From NCBI GenBank assembly GCA_012515455.1, contig JAAYYJ010000294.1, forward strand, positions 1 through 12,847: 12,847 nucleotides of DNA, read 5' to 3'. A model generated the notes under the pieces. That model worked only from the letters and a program-made list of their open reading frames with translations. It did no database searches and was not told the DNA's origin. This stretch comes from Oligosphaeraceae bacterium. GTDB lineage: Bacteria; Verrucomicrobiota; Lentisphaeria; Oligosphaerales; Oligosphaeraceae. Position 1 is the stretch's first letter. Every line of letters starts with the position of its first letter. Shown in pieces: positions 1-7,352 of the stretch. The translations under genes were made by a program, and so were the position numbers.

Positions 1-260
1 TCAGCACCGCTCCGGTTGACTATCTGCAGACTATGGTGCTGGGAATCGCCCCGACTATGCCCGGCTTCCAGAAATTTGATTTTCAGCCCCGGGATTTCTC
101 GGCGGGTTTTGCCAGAGGTTCCATTGCCACCCCTTATGGCCTGATTCATGCCCAATGGCGCTTCGACAATGGCAAAATCGAGGCTGAAGTGTTGGTCCCT
201 GAAGGTTGTCAAGCCAATACCTTTTTCGGCGAATTCGGCCCGGGAATTCACCGTACCTGA
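1..260 (+). CDS. C-terminal end of an alpha-L-rhamnosidase-like (GH78-type) protein, 5' end outside window
   Basis: Only the last 85 codons are present; the first complete codon is at position 3 and the stop is TGA at 258-260. The segment GIAPTMPGF, about 20 residues of linker, then GSIATPYGLIHAQWRF and a closing VLVPEG matches the usual end of GH78 enzymes. In that family the (alpha/alpha)6 catalytic barrel passes into a C-terminal beta-sandwich of the type 'G(I)xPxxPGF ... RGxxxTPxGxIxxxW ... VPEG'. The family removes terminal alpha-L-rhamnose from plant glycans such as rhamnogalacturonan or flavonoid glycosides; catalytic residues lie upstream and cannot be checked. The final residues after VPEGCQAN (FFGEFGPGIHRT) are less typical. 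Dropping one base near 238-244 would extend the reading frame into the next ORF, so a sequencing or real frameshift near the end is possible. The large secreted GH42-like gene begins 163 bp downstream on the same strand. Other (alpha/alpha)6 families cannot be excluded from this fragment. Confidence 0.72.
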   Translation, partial: STAPVDYLQTMVLGIAPTMPGFQKFDFQPRDFSAGFARGSIATPYGLIHAQWRFDNGKIEAEVLVPEGCQANTFFGEFGPGIHRT

Positions 261-423
261 AAGCACACACCTTGCCCGGGCGGAAGCTTATGACAGGCTG
301 TCTTCATCCGGCAGCACCTTTAATACCATCATTAACGCTGGGCCCGAATATTCTGTGTGCCGGAACCACGGGCATGACCATCTGCTGCTCTGCGGCTATG
401 ACTACAGGATCGGCTACGCTACC

Positions 424-3400
424 ATGAACAACCACACTCTGATCAAAAAACTCCTCGCACTGGCCTGCTTAGCAGCTGGTCTCTGCACCAGTCAGTGCCA
501 AACCATCAGGATGTCCAATGAACGGCTGGAACTGGAGATAAATTTGGCCGCCGGGGGACGGGTCACGGCTCTGCGGGACAAACGCCGTGGGCAAGACTGG
601 ACCCGGTTCACGGATTCCCCGGGCGGCAGCGGGTTGTTCACGGATGCGCTGAGCGAACCGATTTCCCGGAAGGCAGACACCCGCTACCGCACAGCAGTCT
701 ACAGTGTGGTGTCCCGGCAGGATGGCCAGGAAAAGCGTCTGGTATTGCGCAGTCCTGCCGGTTTGCCGCTGGACATTCTCAAGACCTACTGCCTGCCTGC
801 CGACTCGGATACTCTGACGGTGGAGTACGAAATAACGAATCCGGGGGCGAAAGCTGTAGTCACATCCTTCTGGGGAGGCAATGCTTTGGCCAATCCCGGC
901 GAGAGTAGCTACCGGCTGGATTTCCCAACGGCGCGTTTCAGCCATGGCTGGACGCCGCAGACGCCTGTGCAGAAAAACTGCAGGAGTTATCAGACCGGCA
1001 CCGGTACTTCGACGGACTGTTTTTTCTTTCAGCCCGACCGTGGATATGCGGCGGTTACTGCCAAGGCAGGAACCGCAGTATTGGAAATGCCATTTGCACT
1101 GCTGGACTTCTTATACACATGGGAAAGCCCGTCGGTGGATGGCCTGGCGATCATCGACTGGTTCTCGCTGCCTTTCCAATTGCCGCCTCTGGCACAGGGA
1201 CAGGCGGAAGTGGCTTTGCATGCGGTTCTGGACGACCCACTGGCGAATTACAAGTACCGCTTTCGAGTCAGCCTGAAGCTGCTGGGCCAGGTGCCTTTTG
1301 ACTATGAGCAGTACGGCGGACCCAGCACGGAGACGAAATCCGCCACCTTTACCCCCCAGTTGCAGGAGGAACCTCTGCACCGCGACTTCGCCTTGCCGGC
1401 CGCCTGGGCGATTCAGCCAGCCAACCGGCTGCGGGCCGTGGTCATCGCCGCAGCCCTGGGCACGGCTGAACTCATGGAGATGAACCGCCGCCTCGGCCTG
1501 GATTTGCAGCTGGTGGAAACCGCCAGCCTGCGGTCATTCAAGGCTACGCCCTACATGGGCTGGCATCTGTCCAACCCCGAACAGCAGCTGGAGCAGGCCC
1601 TGGAGTCCCGACCTGAACTTATTATCGTCTGCGGGCAGAAGGAAGAAAGCCTGCCCGCAACCATGGCCGCTCGGGTCTGCGCCTCTGTGGAGGCCGGAGC
1701 CGGCTTCCTCTTCCTGGGCGAAAAATTTGACTTCCCCTCACTGTCGCCCCAAGGCGGCTGGAAGGATACCTCTCCGGAAATCTACGCCGGGACTCTGAGC
1801 GAGCTTCTGCCATCCTTCGGCAAAGTCCACGAGGGGCACAATGGTCATGGCCAGGTATTTTGGGTGGAATTCCCCTTTTCCGTGCGCGGTGGTGTCCGGG
1901 ATGCCAGGGCGGTCATACCCCATGTCCCGGTGCCTCCGGAATGCTTTCCCTACTGGGAAGGCTATTTTGCCTTCTACGGCAAGCTCTTTCGGCATGCCGC
2001 CAGGCGGATGCCTGAAGTCCGGGTCCTAAACGTGTCTCTGGGGGCTGACCAAGCCCGCCTGCTCCTCCAGTCGGAACTGTCTCAGCAGGAGGCAGAACTG
2101 GTACTGACAGAAATCGCCCCCTCCGGTGTTTCGTCGGAAACCCTGCTTTGGCGCGGTGCGTTGCCGTCCGGCTCCAGAGAGTTTTCCCTGCCCTGGCCGC
2201 CCCGTCCATGGAAGCTGACCGGGGACTACTACTGTCTATTCAGCGTGCGCACCGCAGAAGGCAGCACCTTGGACTGGTACGCCGTCCGGGACCGGCGTCA
2301 AGGTACGGTTGTTATCACTGACATTCGGCCGGACAAAAGGCAGTGGGACGCTGGCGAGGATGTTACCGGCCAGGTGATTCTGCAGGGTACAGGTGAGCTG
2401 CAGGTGCGCCTCCTGGAGAGTGCTACCGGCCGGGTGGCGGCCCGCCAAGTCTGGCAGGCCGCCCAGAACGCGGTATCCTTTGCCCTGCGCCGCGAAGTGC
2501 TTTCCGCAGACAAACTCTACGACTTGGAAGCGCAGGTGCGGGACAGCGGCGGTGCCCTGCTGGCGGCCAGGTCCAAGAGCCTGCTGATTGCTCCCGATGT
2601 CCGGAACCGTGAGTGGGTCCAGCCACTGGTCTGGGGGGCACATCTAGCCAGCTGGCGGGAGAGAGAATTTTTGCGGGAGCTCTCAGGCATCGGTTTCCGA
2701 TTGTACAAGGCACCTTGGTCCAACCAAAAGACCGACTCTGAATTTGTCTCGGAGACCGAGGCGGTGTTGAGGAGCGGCATGGATTGTCTGCCTCTGGGTA
2801 TCACACACATCCGCAGCGAGAAAGCCCAGCCTGAATCTCCGACTGTCCGCAGACCATGTCTGCGTCAGCCTGATTATCGCCGGAAAATCTTGAAACAGGC
2901 CCAGCAGATGGGTGAAAGGTTGCGGGACAACTTGCTGGATGCCTGCTTTGTCGGTGATGAGCTGACTATGGGCAGCTACTTCAACTCCCCGCATGACTTC
3001 TGCACTTCACCCTGGTGCCTGGCTGATTTTCGCCAGACCATGGCAGACAAATACGGTTCCGACCTGGGGAAGCTCAATGACAACTGGGGGACTGCGTTCA
3101 ATGCCTGGGAGGCGGTGGTCCCAGACTCCATGCTCCAGGCCAGACAGCGCGGTAATTACGCATCGTGGTTCGAACACCGGCTGTATATGCTGGACAGCTT
3201 GCGGCTGCTCTTGAGCGCAATGGCGGAAGAGGTCAAGAGGCTGTCGGGAGCCGAAACTGGCGTCTCCGGAATGGAGATGACCCAGCTCTACCAGGGACTC
3301 GACTTGCTGGGCTCTCTGGATTTTATGAAGACTTCCGCTTTCTACATAACGCCTTTTACTGCAGATGCCATTCGCAGTCGTCTGACTCCCGGGCACCTGG

Positions 3401-4845
3401 TCGGTGCTTACACGGATTACGGGATGCGCTACAGCATCTGGGAACAGCTCATCAGTGGCCTGCGCATGCCCAGCGTCTGGTGGTATGCCCATGCCCAGCG
3501 CCGGGGCGACGCCCGGCCCAGCCCCGAAGGACTGCGCCTCAAGGAAATCTTCAGGAACATTCGCAGCAGCGGAGCCGATTACGTGCTGGGAACCGGCCAG
3601 AGAGCCAAGGCGGGCATGGCGCTAGTCTGGTCGAACGCCAGCCTGGTAGCTGCTGCAATCGGCGGGCAGACCGGCGGACTGCAGGCCAGGGACTACACTG
3701 GCAATCTCAACAGTTGGTCGGAACTCCTGCGGGAGCTGGGGCTGGATGCCCCCGCCGTTCTCACCACTGCAGAACTGTCCCGGATTTCACCCCGAGAATA
3801 CCCTGTGCTCATACTGCCACTGCTGCAGGTGCTGTCGCCTGCCGAAATAACCCAGCTGGAACGCTATGTCAAGGAAGGCGGCAGGCTGATTGCCGACCTT
3901 TTCCCTGGCCGATACAACGAATTCGGAGTGCCCCAGGTGAATTCCCGGCTACTGGCACTGTTCGGATTCAAAAGCGCCTCCGCCCCGGAGTTGGGTCGCT
4001 CCGGGAGCCTACAGCTGGATGGTTCCGGTGATCTGCCGGAGCTGTATCTGGGCGGCCCGCTTGAGCTGGCTGAAGGAGCCCAGGCTCGCGGTGCCATCGG
4101 GCTGCGTTCCCGCGCTGTCAAATTGGGCGGAATTGCTCTGGCGGAATCTTTCCAGAAAGCCGCTCCCGCCGCCGTCAGCTTCAGTCAGGGTGAAGCTGAT
4201 ACCTTGTACCTCAATTTTGCGCTACCAGACTACTACCAGCGGGACTGCCGCCTGGAACGGCGCAGCCAGGCTCTGACTTCGGCCCTGGCGCCGTTTCTGG
4301 CGCCGTCTTGCCTGCGCCAGTCCGTGCCTCCGGCCGCGAACCTGGCTCGCTACCGGTGCGGCGGAGGCAGCTACATCTTCCTGTCCCGGGGAACCAGTGA
4401 CAGCCGCGGGGAATACACTCTGCGCTGGGAAAAAGGCGGGCACATCTATGACCAGCTGACTCACACATACATAGGCGAAGCCGATTCAGTGCATGGTTTC
4501 CTGGAAGAGTATGGAATTAGGATATACGCTCTTTTCCCGGAGAAGCTGTCGCCCTTGGAGGGTTCAATTTCGTTTGATGGCCGGCAGTTCCGGCTTGCAG
4601 TCCACAGAGCGGGTGGCGGCAGCTGTCAGTCGGTTGTCCGCCTGACAGTATTCCGTGATGGCGAAGAAGTGCCGCAACTGTGTTCGACCGGTTTGCTGGG
4701 TGAAACCGGTAAGTGGTCTGTTGACCTGGGGCTGGAACCTCAGCCCGGTGTCTGGCAGCTCCGCCTGTTGGGCACAGCCGACGGCAGCGTACTGGAACGC
4801 ACCGTGGTCATTTCCGGGCCCGACAGGCATGGAGGTGGTTTATGA
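424..4845 (+). CDS. Large secreted GH42-like (beta-galactosidase-type) multidomain protein
   Basis: This encodes 1473 residues from ATG 424. The frame is open back to 148, but ATG 424 gives a clean signal peptide (MNNHTLIKK, then LLALACLAAGL), so it is preferred; the Shine-Dalgarno is weak. No canonical lipobox is seen. Residues about 30-320 look like a mutarotase-like beta-sandwich. A Rossmann-like segment with VVIAA at 339-343 follows, then beta-rich linkers. A probable TIM barrel spans about 730-1035, with GDE (acid/base candidate E846) and a GH42-like 'CxxxWCLADFR...KYGSDLGKLNDNWGT' stretch just after it. A GATase-like trimerisation domain occupies about 1060-1165 (PVLILPLLQ, then EGGRLIADLFPG), and a beta-rich tail ends the protein. 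Typical GH42 enzymes are about 650-700 residues, so this is twice the usual length. The usual N-E acid/base pair is D-E here, and no clear nucleophile glutamate is seen; E951 is only a candidate. It probably acts on galactosides outside the cytoplasm. Galactosidase activity is inferred from fold only. Confidence 0.75.
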   Translation: MNNHTLIKKLLALACLAAGLCTSQCQTIRMSNERLELEINLAAGGRVTALRDKRRGQDWTRFTDSPGGSGLFTDALSEPISRKADTRYRTAVYSVVSRQDGQEKRLVLRSPAGLPLDILKTYCLPADSDTLTVEYEITNPGAKAVVTSFWGGNALANPGESSYRLDFPTARFSHGWTPQTPVQKNCRSYQTGTGTSTDCFFFQPDRGYAAVTAKAGTAVLEMPFALLDFLYTWESPSVDGLAIIDWFSLPFQLPPLAQGQAEVALHAVLDDPLANYKYRFRVSLKLLGQVPFDYEQYGGPSTETKSATFTPQLQEEPLHRDFALPAAWAIQPANRLRAVVIAAALGTAELMEMNRRLGLDLQLVETASLRSFKATPYMGWHLSNPEQQLEQALESRPELIIVCGQKEESLPATMAARVCASVEAGAGFLFLGEKFDFPSLSPQGGWKDTSPEIYAGTLSELLPSFGKVHEGHNGHGQVFWVEFPFSVRGGVRDARAVIPHVPVPPECFPYWEGYFAFYGKLFRHAARRMPEVRVLNVSLGADQARLLLQSELSQQEAELVLTEIAPSGVSSETLLWRGALPSGSREFSLPWPPRPWKLTGDYYCLFSVRTAEGSTLDWYAVRDRRQGTVVITDIRPDKRQWDAGEDVTGQVILQGTGELQVRLLESATGRVAARQVWQAAQNAVSFALRREVLSADKLYDLEAQVRDSGGALLAARSKSLLIAPDVRNREWVQPLVWGAHLASWREREFLRELSGIGFRLYKAPWSNQKTDSEFVSETEAVLRSGMDCLPLGITHIRSEKAQPESPTVRRPCLRQPDYRRKILKQAQQMGERLRDNLLDACFVGDELTMGSYFNSPHDFCTSPWCLADFRQTMADKYGSDLGKLNDNWGTAFNAWEAVVPDSMLQARQRGNYASWFEHRLYMLDSLRLLLSAMAEEVKRLSGAETGVSGMEMTQLYQGLDLLGSLDFMKTSAFYITPFTADAIRSRLTPGHLVGAYTDYGMRYSIWEQLISGLRMPSVWWYAHAQRRGDARPSPEGLRLKEIFRNIRSSGADYVLGTGQRAKAGMALVWSNASLVAAAIGGQTGGLQARDYTGNLNSWSELLRELGLDAPAVLTTAELSRISPREYPVLILPLLQVLSPAEITQLERYVKEGGRLIADLFPGRYNEFGVPQVNSRLLALFGFKSASAPELGRSGSLQLDGSGDLPELYLGGPLELAEGAQARGAIGLRSRAVKLGGIALAESFQKAAPAAVSFSQGEADTLYLNFALPDYYQRDCRLERRSQALTSALAPFLAPSCLRQSVPPAANLARYRCGGGSYIFLSRGTSDSRGEYTLRWEKGGHIYDQLTHTYIGEADSVHGFLEEYGIRIYALFPEKLSPLEGSISFDGRQFRLAVHRAGGGSCQSVVRLTVFRDGEEVPQLCSTGLLGETGKWSVDLGLEPQPGVWQLRLLGTADGSVLERTVVISGPDRHGGGL
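4831..4845 (+). promoter_or_regulatory. Ribosome binding site and ATGA stop/start overlap coupling two secreted genes
   Basis: GGAGGT at 4831-4836 lies 5 nt before ATG 4842, inside the last codons of the GH42-like gene. The ATG overlaps that gene's TGA (4843-4845). This fixes the start of the downstream gene and indicates translational coupling. Confidence 0.85.
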
Positions 4846-5711
4846 CCAGACTGTTCATCATTTCGCTACTGCTTTGGCTGCCCTCCTGGAGCCGTGGTGA
4901 AGTCAAGGTATCCTACTTGGTTCTGGAGCCGGGAGACAGCCCCTCCCGGCAGGCGTTCTACCGTCAGCCTGTGCGCATCTGGGGGGATAACTACCTGGTT
5001 AAGCCCGATGAGTACCATGCTCTGCTGACTCTGGTCAACGGCAAGTGCCTGTTTGCGTTCCACCTGCATGGACGCCTGAGCCCGGAAGGACCGGCCAACG
5101 TCCAGCTTGGCATGGTCAGGCCCTCGCATTTCAACTGGTATGCCGGCAATTTTCTGAACCTTTCCCAAGACGGTAAAAGCCTAACTGACGGAGGCTTCCG
5201 CTTGTTGGAAGCCAGCAGCTCTCAGGACAGCGGCTTCGCGCTCCTGGAATTCCAGGGGCCGGACGGCGGGCAGCTCCGGCTGGAGTTGCCCGAAAATGAC
5301 GACAAACTCCAGCTGACCTTTACTCCCCGCTGCCGGACTTTGCCCTGTCAGGCGACCTTGACCGCCTATCCCGGAGCATACGGTACCCCCGAACTCCGAC
5401 AGAGGCTCCTGCTGACGGCCAACCGAACTGCCGACAGCACCGAAATGCTTCTGGAAGCCGACGAATGCTGGGGGCTGTTCGCGGATAAGTACTACGACTG
5501 CGCCGAGGGACGGGGAGACGGTTGCTGCGCGTTCCTCTTCAATCCCAGGAACACCAGCCGCGCCCTGTTGAAAACCGACCGCTATAGCTGCCAGGCAATC
5601 CTGGATTACATCCCCGGCCAGGACATCCATATAATTCTCTGGGACCTGAAGGGATGGTCCTGCCAGCAGGCTCGGGAATATCTGAACAGCTTGATAATCA
5701 CACTGGAGTGA
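4842..5711 (+). CDS. Secreted protein of unknown family, coupled to the GH42-like gene
   Basis: This is a 289-residue protein with an N-terminal signal peptide: MTR, then a hydrophobic LFIISLLLWLP core, with cleavage probably near residues 19-20. I do not recognise a family. The body alternates short hydrophobic strands with glycine- and proline-rich turns, which suggests a beta-sandwich, and is rich in Trp, Tyr and Cys. Several cysteines cluster toward the C-terminus (ECWG, YYDC, GCC, YSC, WSC), so disulfides are plausible for an exported protein. No catalytic motif stands out. The ATGA overlap and strong Shine-Dalgarno say it is made together with the GH42-like enzyme, so an accessory, substrate-binding or glycan-modifying role in the same pathway is likely by inference. 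Codon use resembles the upstream gene. The minus-strand open frames across this gene have no matching signals and are taken as shadows. Confidence 0.8.
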   Translation: MTRLFIISLLLWLPSWSRGEVKVSYLVLEPGDSPSRQAFYRQPVRIWGDNYLVKPDEYHALLTLVNGKCLFAFHLHGRLSPEGPANVQLGMVRPSHFNWYAGNFLNLSQDGKSLTDGGFRLLEASSSQDSGFALLEFQGPDGGQLRLELPENDDKLQLTFTPRCRTLPCQATLTAYPGAYGTPELRQRLLLTANRTADSTEMLLEADECWGLFADKYYDCAEGRGDGCCAFLFNPRNTSRALLKTDRYSCQAILDYIPGQDIHIILWDLKGWSCQQAREYLNSLIITLE

Positions 5712-5713
5712 AA

Positions 5714-5953
5714 GTGAATTCCAGTATACGCACACGGGAAATCTTCGACCGGCTCGGCAAAATCCACCCCGTTGAGGTCTGCCCCGGCAATTTCCCGCGG
5801 TCCGCGAAATACGCAGTAAGTTCCTCTGCCGACCATAGGTCGCCAGCAAGGCTGTGGAGCTGCTGGCGGCGTATCAGGGAGAGCAGGAAAGCAACCATGG
5901 CACAGGTGGCTCATTTTGATGCGCCCTCTCACACACGCAAAAACTGTAGTTGA
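5714..5953 (+). pseudogene. Possible truncated third cistron with GTG start
   Basis: Two bases after the stop of the previous gene, a GTG at 5714 is preceded by GGAG (5705-5708) at a good distance, so translation could reinitiate. The frame gives 79 residues. The first about 35 (NSSIRTREIFDRLGKIHPVE, then VCPGNFPRSAKYAV) look like ordinary protein. The rest turns into low-quality Ser/Arg/Trp-rich sequence and ends near 5953. One reading is a gene whose 5' end survived while the remainder was lost or replaced by unrelated DNA at about 5820. Another frame just downstream (5851-5919) reads AVELLAAYQGEQESNHGTGG before a stop, also coding-like, which fits a patchwork of fragments. No family is recognised. 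A chance open frame is a real alternative. Confidence 0.3.
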
Positions 5954-6035
5954 ATTTGACCAATCCGGCTTTACATTAAAGACTGAAACAGACGGTAAAA
6001 GCGTTTGCCGCTTTTTACCATTTGAGTGGCTTTAA
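5919..6035 (+). pseudogene. Short coding-like fragment (38 codons)
   Basis: An ATG at 5919 opens 38 codons ending in TAA at 6033-6035. From codon 8 the translation is KTVVEFDQSGFTLKTETDGK, continuing SVCRFLPFEWL, with a natural residue balance and strand-like alternation. It has no good Shine-Dalgarno and no recognisable family, and lies in decayed DNA after the secreted-protein operon. It could be the end of a lost gene or a chance frame. Confidence 0.25.
5994..6019. other. A/T-flanked inverted repeat
   Basis: GGTAAAAGCG (5994-6003) faces CGCTTTTTACC (6009-6019) across a 5-nt loop, nearly perfect apart from one bulged T. It could act as a weak terminator because the stem carries its own A and T tracts. 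It has only three central GC pairs, no separate T-run follows, and it overlaps the 38-codon fragment. Confidence 0.3.
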
Positions 6036-6156
6036 TTCCTCCCGGAAAAGTTAGACAAATAAGACAAGTTCCATTTGCAACCAGTGTGTTACAAGCAGAA
6101 AACAGCAAAAGTTCCCAGATGAACACCCTCTCTCTGCAATTTTAAGCAGGGAGCGT

Positions 6157-6195
6157 GCCCAAAAGGTGCCTTACGGTACCGTTTGGGCTTTTTTT
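6157..6195 (+). terminator. Strong intrinsic terminator after the carbohydrate block
   Basis: GCCCAAAAGGTGCC (6157-6170) pairs with GGTACCGTTTGGGC (6175-6188) around a TTAC loop. This gives a 14-step stem with one A-G mismatch and one G-T wobble, followed at once by seven T residues (6189-6195). It separates the upstream secreted-protein block from the 6384 operon. The hairpin core recurs at 10671-10708, where the T-run is missing. Confidence 0.85.
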
Positions 6196-6275
6196 GTGCG
6201 TTAGCCCGAAGCCACTGCATCCAGCTGATTGGCGGTTGTCAGTACGTGCAGCGGCAATGGCTGGGCAGTGCAAAC

Positions 6276-6291
6276 GTTAAACTTGTTTTAC
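6276..6291. promoter_or_regulatory. Imperfect palindrome, possible operator upstream of the redox operon
   Basis: GTTAAAC-TT-GTTTTAC is a 16-bp inverted repeat with one mismatched pair, in an AT-richer patch 93-108 bp upstream of ATG 6384. Its size suits a repressor dimer site. No convincing -35/-10 pair could be placed around it, so the regulatory role is inferred. Confidence 0.3.
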
Positions 6292-6322
6292 CGGCACGGA
6301 TCGCAGCAGGGGAAAAGGCTCT

Positions 6323-6364
6323 GGCAAGTCTTGCCGTGTAGCAACGTTGATTTCCGGCCGGAAA
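6323..6364. promoter_or_regulatory. Two inverted repeats in the leader of the redox operon
   Basis: GGCAAGTCTTGCC (6323-6335) is a perfect 6-bp inverted repeat about a central T. TTTCCGGCCGGAAA (6351-6364) is a perfect 14-bp palindrome. The second ends 7 nt before the AAGGAG ribosome binding site (6372-6377) of the first gene. They may be protein binding sites or leader hairpins affecting translation. Confidence 0.35.
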
Positions 6365-6383
6365 TAGACTGAAGGAGAATCCG

Positions 6384-7340
6384 ATGAAGGCGATGATTCT
6401 GAATGAAGCGCGCCGGCTGACTTGGGCGGAGGTCCCGGAGCCTGTGCGCAAGGCGGACGAAGTGCTGATTGACGTGCACGCGGCGGCGGTCAACCGCGCC
6501 GATTTGATGCAAGTGGACGGGCATTATCAATCTCCGCCGGAGTGGCCGCAGTGGTGCGGGCTGGAAGTCTCCGGAATAGTGCTGGAAGCGCCGGCAAATG
6601 CCGCCGTGCAGCCGGGCGACCAGGTCTGCGCCCTGGTCGGCGGCGGCGGTTATTCCAGCCGGATTGCGGTCCCGGCCGGCATGGTGATTCCGATTCCGGC
6701 CGGAATTTCGCTTGCGGATGCGGCGGCGATTCCGGAGGTCTGGAGCACGGTCTATCTGAATGTGCAGCTGGAAGCGGGCGGGCTGCGGCCCGGCGATGTC
6801 TTCTTTGTGCAGGCGGGCGCCAGCGGTATCGGTCTGGCCGCCATTCAGTTTGCCAAACTGTACGGTGCGCAGGTCATCACGACCGTCTCCACCCCGGATA
6901 AGGCGAACGCGGCCCGCCGCGCCGGGGCGGACATCGTCATCAACTATCGCACCGAGGACGTCAGCGCGGTGCTGGAAGCGCACCCGGTCAACGTGGCGCT
7001 CGACTGCATTGGCGGCCCGGCCCTGGGCACTTATCTCCGGAACCTGGCGTTCGGCGGCCGCTGGATCATGATTGCCTCCATGGGCGGCGCGGAAACCCAG
7101 ATCAATGTGGAAACCCTCTGGCGTAAGCGCCTGCGGCTGATCGGCAACACCCTGCGCAGCCGCACCGCAGAGGAAAAAAGCCGCATTATGCACGCGCTGC
7201 AGCAGGAGCTCTGGCCGCTCTTTTCCGCGGGAAAACTGCAGGTCAATGTCGGGGCGCATTTCCCGGTGGCCGAGGTGGAGAAGGCGCACGCACTGCTCCG
7301 GACCTCTGCGAGCATCGGCAAAGTGGTGCTGACTTTTTAA
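6384..7340 (+). CDS. Zinc-free MDR quinone oxidoreductase, PIG3-like
   Basis: This is a 318-residue member of the medium-chain dehydrogenase/reductase superfamily, QOR/PIG3 branch, which reduces quinones or enones with NADPH in the cytoplasm. NRADLMQ at 37-43 followed by GLEVSG at 59-64 is the PIG3-type signature. The nucleotide-binding loop AGASGIGLAAIQFAK lies at 144-158 in place of the common AGAGGVG. The GHE and cysteine-cluster zinc ligands of alcohol dehydrogenases are absent. Length is normal. The start at 6384 has AAGGAG six bases upstream. It is the first gene of a three-gene operon, with the dehydroquinase-like gene starting 12 bp after its stop. The physiological substrate is unknown; the neighbours suggest a cyclic or enone intermediate rather than general quinone detoxification. 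Confidence 0.92.
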   Translation: MKAMILNEARRLTWAEVPEPVRKADEVLIDVHAAAVNRADLMQVDGHYQSPPEWPQWCGLEVSGIVLEAPANAAVQPGDQVCALVGGGGYSSRIAVPAGMVIPIPAGISLADAAAIPEVWSTVYLNVQLEAGGLRPGDVFFVQAGASGIGLAAIQFAKLYGAQVITTVSTPDKANAARRAGADIVINYRTEDVSAVLEAHPVNVALDCIGGPALGTYLRNLAFGGRWIMIASMGGAETQINVETLWRKRLRLIGNTLRSRTAEEKSRIMHALQQELWPLFSAGKLQVNVGAHFPVAEVEKAHALLRTSASIGKVVLTF

Positions 7341-7352
7341 CAGGAGTTCATC

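Noticed and set aside
3165..4031. 288-codon plus frame inside the GH42-like gene
   Set aside because: Gln/Arg/Gly-rich shadow of the correct frame, which carries the GH42-like motifs.
5181..5932. Long minus-strand open frames, including a 66-codon one at 5698-5898
   Set aside because: They lie opposite the secreted-protein gene or in decayed DNA, lack a ribosome binding site, and have no family signature. The 66-codon frame has a fair composition but no supporting signal.
6157..6188. Hairpin considered as an integron attC recombination site (GCCCAAA/GTTTGGGC resembles the consensus boxes)
   Set aside because: The boxes do not match RYYYAAC/GTTRRRY, the second copy lacks matching outer boxes, and there is no integrase or cassette array.
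6288..7289. 333-codon minus-strand open frame opposite the quinone oxidoreductase
   Set aside because: It is a GC-rich shadow with His/Arg/Asp-heavy composition. The plus strand carries an unambiguous MDR protein with a ribosome binding site.
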